From positions 1 through 11,241 of the forward strand of contig JAPLSP010000708.1 in assembly GCA_026398575.1 (NCBI GenBank): DNA of 11,241 nucleotides, given 5' to 3'. Under the pieces are notes generated by a model. It did not search any database. It was not told the origin of the DNA and saw nothing but the letters and a program-made list of their open reading frames with translations. Shown piece by piece: positions 5,865-11,241 of this stretch. The stretch's first letter is position 1, and each line of letters opens with the position of its first letter. The stretch is from Candidatus Sumerlaeota bacterium (GTDB taxonomy: Bacteria; Sumerlaeota; Sumerlaeia; JADFCT01). The position numbers and the translations under genes are program-made.

Positions 5865-6605
5865 ATGAATACCGGATTTTTTGCAACGCAAGCCGGACGA
5901 TGGCGCATTGCCGCTCCATCGCTGCTTGTCGTTGGCTTGGCTGTTGTCTGGCTTTCCATTCTGACAACGGCCAAAGAAACGGCGCCATTCGATCCGTCGC
6001 TCAAGGCTGGCGCCCGCTGTCTGGTGGCCATTGAAAAACTTCATCCAACCCAATTCTGCGTTGGCTATTGGGAAACGCAGCAACGCGCGAAAAAAATTTC
6101 AAAAGACAGCCCCAAGAAACTGAAAGACTACATTGAAAAGCATCTGCCCAAAATCGTGATCGGCCCCGGCGCCACGCCCTATCTGATAGACGGCCATCAT
6201 CTCGCCGTGATTCTGCTGAAGAACGACATCGCCACCACGGTCGAGGTCGAGGTCGCCGCCAATATGCGGGACCTGGACAAAGCGGAGTTCTGGAAGCAGA
6301 TGAAAGAGCAGGGCTGGCTCTATCTCTACGATGGCGCCGGGAACGGCCCTCTCGATCCCGAAAAGCTGCCCCGGACCGTCAGGCAGTTGACCGACGATCC
6401 GTATCGGTCGCTGTCGTGGGAAGTTCGCGAGCGCGGTGGATACGAGAAAACCAATGTCTCCTTCGCCGAATACAAATGGGCGGCATTTTTCCGCCAGCGC
6501 ATCAAACTCGAGCCTGAAGAGCGCAATTTCGAGCAAGCCGTCCAGGAGGCCCTCCGGCTCTGCCACTCCCCCGAAGCCAAAGACCTGCCGGGATTCAAGC
6601 CATAG
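5865..6605 (+). CDS. Membrane-anchored ParB-like nuclease-family protein (ParBc_2 type)
   Basis: This 246-residue protein has an N-terminal hydrophobic segment (about residues 15-34, IAAPSLLVVGLAVVWLSIL), either a signal peptide or a single membrane anchor, so the rest probably faces the periplasm. The body matches the 'putative ParB-like nuclease' family known from envelope-targeted proteins: LHPTQFCVGYWE (59-70), IVIGPGATPYLIDGHHLAV (97-115) with the invariant DGHH (109-112), then DDPYRSLSWEVRERGGYE (177-194) and KWAAFFR (204-210). It is unlikely to take part in chromosome partitioning. The family has only a predicted nuclease-like fold and no settled substrate. The start is well supported: GGAG at 5853-5856 lies 8 bases before the ATG. 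A stem with a T-rich tail follows the stop. It is transcribed away from the SUMF1 gene and looks monocistronic. Confidence 0.85.
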   Translation: MNTGFFATQAGRWRIAAPSLLVVGLAVVWLSILTTAKETAPFDPSLKAGARCLVAIEKLHPTQFCVGYWETQQRAKKISKDSPKKLKDYIEKHLPKIVIGPGATPYLIDGHHLAVILLKNDIATTVEVEVAANMRDLDKAEFWKQMKEQGWLYLYDGAGNGPLDPEKLPRTVRQLTDDPYRSLSWEVRERGGYEKTNVSFAEYKWAAFFRQRIKLEPEERNFEQAVQEALRLCHSPEAKDLPGFKP

Positions 6606-6815
6606 AGCGAGTGCGAAAAGTGAGTGTTTCCCGCATAAAACGCCCAACCAGCGAACCTAAAATTGGGTTCGTTCCTGCATTTTTGTATTTTTTAATTTTC
6701 TGAAGCGATGGACATAAGAAATCGGCATTCCATTCGGTCGGGGATCTGGACAATGAATTCAGGGAAAGAATGGGAGAAAAACGCCTGAAGTCAATTCCCT
6801 TCTGGGAACGAAATG
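6606..6815. other. Spacer at the boundary between core-like and AT-rich DNA
   Basis: No gene is supported here. A minus-strand reading frame crosses it but has no family match that I recognise. The stretch carries the hairpin at 6650-6673 and then T-rich DNA, and it is where base composition falls from clearly GC-rich to moderately AT-rich. The motif 'aaaattgggttcgtt' resembles dispersed repeats I recall from Planctomycete-like genomes, which is a weak impression only. Confidence 0.3.
6650..6700 (+). terminator. Possible terminator after the ParB-like gene
   Basis: The stem AGCGAACCT (6650-6658) pairs with 6665-6673 (six Watson-Crick pairs in the core CGAACC/GGTTCG, plus an A-T pair and two wobble pairs) around a six-base loop. 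T-rich runs begin about seven bases later (6680-6699). The gap between stem and T tract makes it a weak example. Confidence 0.35.
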
Positions 6816-6841
6816 GCTGGCATGTGGAATCTGAGAGTAAA
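6816..6841 (+). repeat. 26-bp direct repeat, left copy
   Basis: The 26 bases beginning GCTGGCATGTGG and ending CTGAGAGTAAA recur exactly and in the same orientation at 8627-8652. The two copies bracket the RloA-type ATPase and the rloB remnant. This copy lies 113 bases before the ATPase ATG. Confidence 0.85.
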
Positions 6842-6954
6842 CCACCTGTCTCTGCCTCCCGATGGCCGTCATTTTTTGCTTGATTGGCGTCAACTATTTT
6901 GCCATCTTTTCCGCGAACAAGCAGACAAACTGCCTTTTTGAAAGAAGGTTGAAG

Positions 6955-8265
6955 ATGATTATCGAATTCACCGTGGCTAATTTCCGGTCCATCAGGGATG
7001 AGCAAACCTTCTCGCTCTATGCGGAGAATCCGGGATCACATTTAGTGGAGAACCTCTCGCAACCGCCCGCTTCCGGAAATATTCCCACACTCAAGAGCAT
7101 AGGCATCTACGGGGCGAACGCATCCGGGAAATCGAATCTTTTAGTGGCCTTCTTTGTGATGAAGTATCTGGTAACCCAGACAGGGAGCTTGAAGGATGGC
7201 GATCCGATCGAAAGTCATATGCCGTATCGGCTTTCGGAGAAAACGAAGAAAGAGCCGACGTTTTTCGAGATCGAGTTCGTGACTCAGAGCGGTACCCGTT
7301 TCCGTTACCGCGTGGCCTTTACGAGGCAGCAAATCGTCGAGGAGCGTCTAAGCCTTTTTCAAACGGCAAAGGAAGCGCTGGTCTTCGAGCGGACGGAGGC
7401 GGATACGTGGGAGACAATCAAATTTGGTTCGCTTTACAAGGGTGGAACGAGGCGTCTGCCTTTCTTCAAGAACCAATGCTATCTGTCCAAGGCTGGTGAC
7501 AGCGCAGACGCGCCGGAGATGATCCGGGAAGTTTACAACTTTATTCTGCGTGATATTGTTTATCTTGGACCGAATGAGGATATATCAGGTCTGGATCTAT
7601 CAGGTCTGAATATGTTGGAGAAAAGCGATAAACTTGAGAAGGTTTCCCTCCTGCTTTCATTTTTGGACACAGGTGTTGCCGGCGTTGCGTTGAAAGAAAA
7701 GGATATTGATGCAGACAAACTTAATATTCCAGAGAGCATCCCAACGAAGATTAAAGAATTCTTTGGGCGGAAGCACAGCCGGCAGGTTCTTTTCTCTCAT
7801 AGATCAGAAAAAGGCGCAATGGAACAGTTCGAGAGAGCCTCTGTATCCGCAGGCACGCTCAAGATGTTTGATCTGGCATCGTTGATTATTAGCGCCTTTG
7901 AGACTGGCCGAGTCCTAATCATTGACGAGCTGGATAATAGCATGCACCCGTTTATGGCGGAGTTGATCATTAAGTTGTTCAACGATTCAGAGGTGAACTC
8001 TGGCAGGGCGCAGCTGATATTCACAACGCACAATATCAACCTCATGTCGCCGGAACTGATGCGACGCGATCAAATTTGGCTCGCTGAAAAAGCCGAGGGC
8101 GCATCGCGGTTCTATTCGTTGGATGATTTCGATAAGAAAAAAGTGACGCCGACGAGTCCGTTCAACCAGTGGTACGCTGAGGGACGATTTGGCGCGGTTC
8201 CGCAGATTGATTATCGGAGCATCGTGAAGCTGCTCCAGAAGGGAAGCCCCAATGCCAAAGCCTAA
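6955..8265 (+). CDS. RloA/AbiLi-type AAA ATPase (AAA15 family)
   Basis: This 436-residue ABC/SMC-like ATPase belongs to the family of RloA and the lactococcal abortive-infection protein AbiLi, which works with an RloB/AbiLii partner in phage defence. All ATPase motifs look intact: an N-terminal MIIEFTVANFRSIRDEQTFS typical of AAA15 proteins, Walker A GANASGKS (53-60), a signature-like SAGTLKMFDL (298-307), Walker B VLIIDELDNSMHP (320-332) and the switch FTTHN (356-360), then a C-terminal GRFGAVPQI. The length is normal for the family. The start at ATG 6955 has GAAGG at 6944-6948, six bases upstream; an earlier ATG at 6862 has no support and would add residues foreign to the family. The rloB ATG at 8252 overlaps the end by 14 bases, as in intact operons, but that partner is broken. 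The gene lies inside the 26-bp direct repeats. Confidence 0.9.
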   Translation: MIIEFTVANFRSIRDEQTFSLYAENPGSHLVENLSQPPASGNIPTLKSIGIYGANASGKSNLLVAFFVMKYLVTQTGSLKDGDPIESHMPYRLSEKTKKEPTFFEIEFVTQSGTRFRYRVAFTRQQIVEERLSLFQTAKEALVFERTEADTWETIKFGSLYKGGTRRLPFFKNQCYLSKAGDSADAPEMIREVYNFILRDIVYLGPNEDISGLDLSGLNMLEKSDKLEKVSLLLSFLDTGVAGVALKEKDIDADKLNIPESIPTKIKEFFGRKHSRQVLFSHRSEKGAMEQFERASVSAGTLKMFDLASLIISAFETGRVLIIDELDNSMHPFMAELIIKLFNDSEVNSGRAQLIFTTHNINLMSPELMRRDQIWLAEKAEGASRFYSLDDFDKKKVTPTSPFNQWYAEGRFGAVPQIDYRSIVKLLQKGSPNAKA

Positions 8266-8589
8266 GAAGAAGCGGCCACCCCAGCAGCTCAAGCCAATAT
8301 TTCACATCTTTTGCGAAGGTGAAAAGACAGAGCCAAACTATCTGAATTGAGAAAACGGAGCAAGCTCAGAAAGCATATCCCAAATTATGACAAGGCGTAT
8401 GAACGCGAATATTCGGATGCCGAGATTGCCCATGCGCGCAAAAGCGCTGAGCGAATGAACCAAGCAACGAAAAACGGAGCGAATCCGTCTTGGACAGAGC
8501 CACATCAGTGGAATCCTTATACCAATGTCCACGAACTGCTGGATGCCATAGATAACTTCGGCGAAAAACATGTCAGGCGTTCGCATTGA
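8252..8589 (+). pseudogene. rloB/AbiLii remnant with internal deletion and frameshift
   Basis: From ATG 8252, overlapping the ATPase gene, the frame gives a 32-residue start with the RloB N-terminal hallmark FCEGEKTEPNYL (20-31) after a Lys/Arg-rich leader, then TGA at 8348-8350. A second frame, open over about 8347-8589, encodes about 80 residues ending NPYTNVHELLDAIDNF, which resembles the RloB C-terminus (YDK..., then NPYTTVHxLV). The middle of RloB, about 100 or more residues including its conserved Asp-rich catalytic-like part, is absent, and the two pieces are out of frame. The junction must lie near 8342-8352. I read this as one gene inactivated by an internal deletion rather than two genes. 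Assigning the C-terminal fragment to RloB is from memory of the family and less certain than the N-terminal call. Confidence 0.75.
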
Positions 8590-8626
8590 CAATCGGACTT
8601 TCGGGCGGGCGAGCAGGGACGAGGGC

Positions 8627-8652
8627 GCTGGCATGTGGAATCTGAGAGTAAA
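8627..8652 (+). repeat. 26-bp direct repeat, right copy
   Basis: Exact copy of 6816-6841 in the same orientation, 1,811 bp away. It starts 38 bases after the end of the rloB remnant and 90 bases before the next gene. Outside the 26 bases the flanks differ on both sides. Confidence 0.85.
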
Positions 8653-8742
8653 ATAAATTGTCCCGGTAATAGTATTGCTGGCCACAAGAACTGCATGAAA
8701 TAATTGACGCACGAAAACCGAGAGGCCGAAGGAGTGAATGCA

Positions 8743-9564
8743 ATGCGAAGAAACTGGCTGGAACTCGCAGGTGACAGGTTTGCCAATAGTGTCAAAGCAA
8801 TCATTGACAAATGTGCCGACTCGCTGAACTCGAGTGACCTTGGGGACGAAGATACCCAATGCCAGCACCTCTTTACTTCGATCTTCACCATGTTACGAAC
8901 TGAAGAGCACCGATTGAGTCAGCTGCTAATTACAGATAGCAAAATTTGCGACTTGAGGGTGGAATTCCGATATTTCAGGTCATGCAGAAGAAAAAACCAT
9001 CACGACAAAAGGATACAGTTCATTGAAAGTGAGACTGGTGCGGATTTCGCCCTAGGTCTCATGGTTGATCTCAAAGATATCGCGTGCGCACAACGCCACG
9101 TTCTCGCCCAAGTCAAGTTGATTAAGAATGGCGCTATTCGAATCAACAGAAATCAATTGGATTTGCTTGAACGGTCGGCAGGAGGAGAGCAGGGATTGTA
9201 TGCTATGTGGGGCGAAGCTAATTCTCCCAATGTAGTAACCGTTGCGAACATGAAGGCAGTAATGCGAGCTGCGTCCTGTGGGGTGCGAGCAAATGCCATC
9301 AAAAGATTCGGGCGCGCATTATCGGATTATGTCGTTGAGGATTTCCTTGGATTATGGCATGGCGCAGATTATTACGCGAATGAGTACGGAGACCATCCTC
9401 CGACGCAAAGCCCGCCGGTGCTTTATCATCTGCTTCATGGTGGTGAGCCACCAGCCAATGTCTCTTATTTCGGCATATACAACACAAACTTATTCGATCT
9501 CGATCTCAGCCCAGGATTTCACGTGCAAGGCAAGGATCTTACATCAGGAACTCTTATTTTATAA
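8743..9564 (+). CDS. Uncharacterised protein with PD-(D/E)XK-like nuclease signature
   Basis: I do not recognise a named family for this 273-residue protein. Residues 95-125 show the spacing of a restriction-endonuclease-like active site: ESETGADFAL (Glu97, Asp101), then VLAQVKL (Gln123, Lys125), an E...D...QxK arrangement followed by a run of helices. The N-terminal part (about 1-75) looks helical and carries a cluster of acidic residues. The C-terminal part has conserved-looking FLGLWHGADYYANEYG (201-216) and LLHGGEPPANVSYFGIYNT (230-248). The ATG at 8743 is chosen because AAGGAG (8729-8734) lies 8 bases upstream; a TTG 39 bases earlier is in frame but lacks a ribosome site. There is no signal peptide, so it should be cytoplasmic. 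It follows a decayed phage-defence cassette and converges on the next gene. A defence nuclease is a reasonable guess, not a demonstrated role. Confidence 0.7.
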   Translation: MRRNWLELAGDRFANSVKAIIDKCADSLNSSDLGDEDTQCQHLFTSIFTMLRTEEHRLSQLLITDSKICDLRVEFRYFRSCRRKNHHDKRIQFIESETGADFALGLMVDLKDIACAQRHVLAQVKLIKNGAIRINRNQLDLLERSAGGEQGLYAMWGEANSPNVVTVANMKAVMRAASCGVRANAIKRFGRALSDYVVEDFLGLWHGADYYANEYGDHPPTQSPPVLYHLLHGGEPPANVSYFGIYNTNLFDLDLSPGFHVQGKDLTSGTLIL

Positions 9565-9639
9565 GCAATCAAAAGGCTAGGAAGACAATTGTGGTGGTTG
9601 CGTTGAAATCAGCAATTCAGTATTGACCCCCAAGGTCCA

Positions 9640-11151
9640 TCATAATTTGTCCTTTGCATCGCATATCTGAAAAGTAAAACCGATAATTGGGGAGGAAGCG
9701 AAACGATATTTCCGTCCGTTATTAATTATTATCTTATTCTGATTAAAGAAACTGGCATCCTTGTCCATTATTCCTATTCCCTTGAGAATCTTCACTCTCT
9801 CCTGGGATGAGGCGCTAGGATCAACGGCAATTAGGCACATTTCTAAAGCTGTAATAAATTGAACTAAATTTGTAAGAAGATCTGCCTGTGACTTATTTTC
9901 CAGAGATATTGAAAGAAGATCAATTTCACAAATTGATTGATCTTGTTTATTGACAATTGCAGAAATGCCTAAATCAACATTAAGCATACAATAATAGTAA
10001 TCGTATTCCTTTGTTTGTTTAATTTCAAAATCTCCAATACGCCTATCCCATTGATATTCTTTAGCTGCTTTGTTAAATCTTTCCTTGAACTGATCAGGCG
10101 AGCTGAAAATTGAATAAATCTTTCCTATTTGATCAGATGCAGACGCCCTATTCTCCTGTACTTGCGACTTTGCAATATTTTCCTGTGATTTGTCGTTTGC
10201 ATCGTATACAGCAAAGATCATGAAATTATTACTTTCAAGGCCGATTTCTCTCCAAGCGAAAAACTCATATTTCTTACCATTCTTGGTAATGCTAGTTGAA
10301 AGATGATAATGATTTTCATTTAGCTTCATGACTCCTAATTGCTGAAGCATGTTTTCCCGATCTTTGGAGGTTAGACTTGCGTCAACACAAGAGATGACTG
10401 TTTTCATCCCTATAACAACATTTCTTCCGGCCATCGAACTCAATGACCCATCGCCACGAGCAAATAATTCGATAGAATTCACTGATTGACTTCTCTTGTT
10501 AAGCGCACCAATGATAGCTAACTCGCCAGAAATCATATTAGTGAAACCGTCATAAACCAGTCCTCGCCTAGTAACGACAGTTAAAATGCGCGCATCATAA
10601 TGTAGCGACTCTGCTGCTTTATTGAAGCTGACCTTAAATTGATCTACCGACTCAAAAATAGAATATTCTACTTCGGATTTATCCAATGGTGAATTTGCAG
10701 CAATGGGTCCTTTTTCATTCATCTCTTTTGGTTTACCTACGTTGGAATCTTTTTCTATCTGTGTCGATAGCTGATTCTTCTTTTCCTCTTCCACCCCTTG
10801 ATTCTTTTCTTTATTTGCTGCTCTAATGCTGGCTCTCAAATCATAGTTTTCCGAATAGAGTGCAGTAATCTTGCTTTGGAGAGATGCAATCATGGCATCT
10901 TTTTCTGCTATCGCCAACAAGGCTTTCCGCAAAGTAGAATTGGTTTCCGAGGTGATTTCGTTAAACTTTGAAAGGGCCATCTCCTTTTCAAGCCTCTCCT
11001 TTTGCCAAACTGCAAGGTCCGGCGTTTCCAGAGACTTTATTGCGCTAAACGGCAACGACATCCTTGATCCATTTTCATGGATATAAATCTTAGATTCCTT
11101 AAAATCGTATGCCTTTAGCCGCCTGAAGTAGGTGATGAAAATAATTTTCAT
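9640..11151 (-). CDS. Coiled-coil protein with a tandemly duplicated ~158-residue domain, unknown function
   Basis: This 503-residue protein has no family that I recognise. Residues 1-45 look like a small beta structure (KIYIHENGSRMSLPFSAI), residues about 48-125 form a charged coiled coil, and residues about 126-160 a Lys/Glu-rich linker. Two homologous domains follow, about 162-320 and 345-503. Each starts YSIF-S--DQFK--FNKAA, then D-RI, and later has a KDR/QERxxxLxxLGIM block, NGxKYxF, IG and a final DAxD. The gene is much more AT-rich than its surroundings (many Ile, Asn and Lys codons), suggesting recent acquisition. ATG 11151 is the first possible start, with an in-frame stop 15 bases upstream. 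No ribosome site or signal peptide is seen. The N-terminal segment resembles small 'plskL'-type domains of exported PVC proteins, so the gene may have lost an upstream secretion signal. It is convergent with the nuclease-like gene. Confidence 0.8.
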   Translation of the reverse strand: MKIIFITYFRRLKAYDFKESKIYIHENGSRMSLPFSAIKSLETPDLAVWQKERLEKEMALSKFNEITSETNSTLRKALLAIAEKDAMIASLQSKITALYSENYDLRASIRAANKEKNQGVEEEKKNQLSTQIEKDSNVGKPKEMNEKGPIAANSPLDKSEVEYSIFESVDQFKVSFNKAAESLHYDARILTVVTRRGLVYDGFTNMISGELAIIGALNKRSQSVNSIELFARGDGSLSSMAGRNVVIGMKTVISCVDASLTSKDRENMLQQLGVMKLNENHYHLSTSITKNGKKYEFFAWREIGLESNNFMIFAVYDANDKSQENIAKSQVQENRASASDQIGKIYSIFSSPDQFKERFNKAAKEYQWDRRIGDFEIKQTKEYDYYYCMLNVDLGISAIVNKQDQSICEIDLLSISLENKSQADLLTNLVQFITALEMCLIAVDPSASSQERVKILKGIGIMDKDASFFNQNKIIINNGRKYRFASSPIIGFTFQICDAKDKL

Positions 11152-11204
11152 AAACCCGAAAATTTAACTATTGTGACGTGAGGCCTTTATGTAATGTCCG
11201 TCTC

Positions 11205-11241
11205 ATGACGGAACAAATCACCGAGCACTACCTGCTGCAGC
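11205..11241 (+). CDS. Possible start of a gene cut by the window end
   Basis: ATG 11205 opens a frame reading MTEQITEHYLLQ that runs off the window without a stop. No Shine-Dalgarno is visible, and a small hairpin (CCGT/ACGG, 11198-11211) overlaps the start. The twelve residues are too few for identification. It would be divergent from the duplicated-domain gene. It could equally be chance. Confidence 0.25.
   Translation, partial: MTEQITEHYLLQ

Noticed and set aside
5865..6605. Chromosome-partitioning ParB
   Set aside because: There is no ParA neighbour and no helix-turn-helix DNA-binding region, and an N-terminal membrane segment is present. Only the ParB-like nuclease-family body matches.
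6595..7005. Minus-strand open frame (136 codons) across the island boundary
   Set aside because: It overlaps the well-supported ATPase start and reads through the 26-bp repeat and a terminator-like hairpin, with no family features.
8338..8891. Minus-strand open frames over the rloB remnant and nuclease-like gene start
   Set aside because: They are antisense to better supported plus-strand sequence and cross the 26-bp repeat. The shared LSDSTCQ peptide comes from the repeat.

Overview
The window reads as bacterial chromosomal DNA from a GC-rich organism that carries many dispersed palindromic repeats. A membrane-anchored Ser/Thr kinase ending in a PEGA domain, a secreted sulfatase-modifying-factor (FGE/SUMF1) fold protein and the repeat-rich spacers fit the PVC superphylum (Planctomycetes, Verrucomicrobia, Lentisphaerae) or a nearby candidate phylum such as Sumerlaeota. 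That placement is inference, because no rRNA or marker gene is present.

There are two halves. Positions 1-6605 are GC-rich, core-like sequence: a polyprenyl diphosphate synthase (+), the PEGA-domain kinase (-), a SUMF1-fold exported protein (-), and a membrane-anchored ParB-like nuclease-family protein (+). The spacers between them are packed with structured DNA. Two copies of a ~136-bp palindromic element (1290-1424 and 5656-5792) lie in opposite orientations. A 338-bp nested palindrome built of small REP-like hairpins (3487-3824) separates the kinase from the SUMF1 gene. Another imperfect inverted repeat (5375-5439) lies in the SUMF1 leader.

Positions 6606-11204 are clearly more AT-rich and look like an accessory or defence island. 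They hold an intact RloA/AbiLi-type AAA ATPase followed by an rloB/AbiLii partner that has lost its middle and is frameshifted. An exact 26-bp direct repeat (6816-6841 and 8627-8652) brackets this pair. Next come an unrecognised protein with a PD-(D/E)XK-like nuclease signature and, convergent to it, a very AT-rich gene for a coiled-coil protein with a tandemly duplicated ~158-residue domain of unknown function. The first codons of a possible further gene run off the right end.

The main points of interest are the decayed RloAB cassette between direct repeats, the two classes of structured repeats, the kinase whose DFG aspartate is a glycine, and the two unrecognised island proteins. I see no CRISPR array, tRNA, rRNA, integrase or intact transposase.
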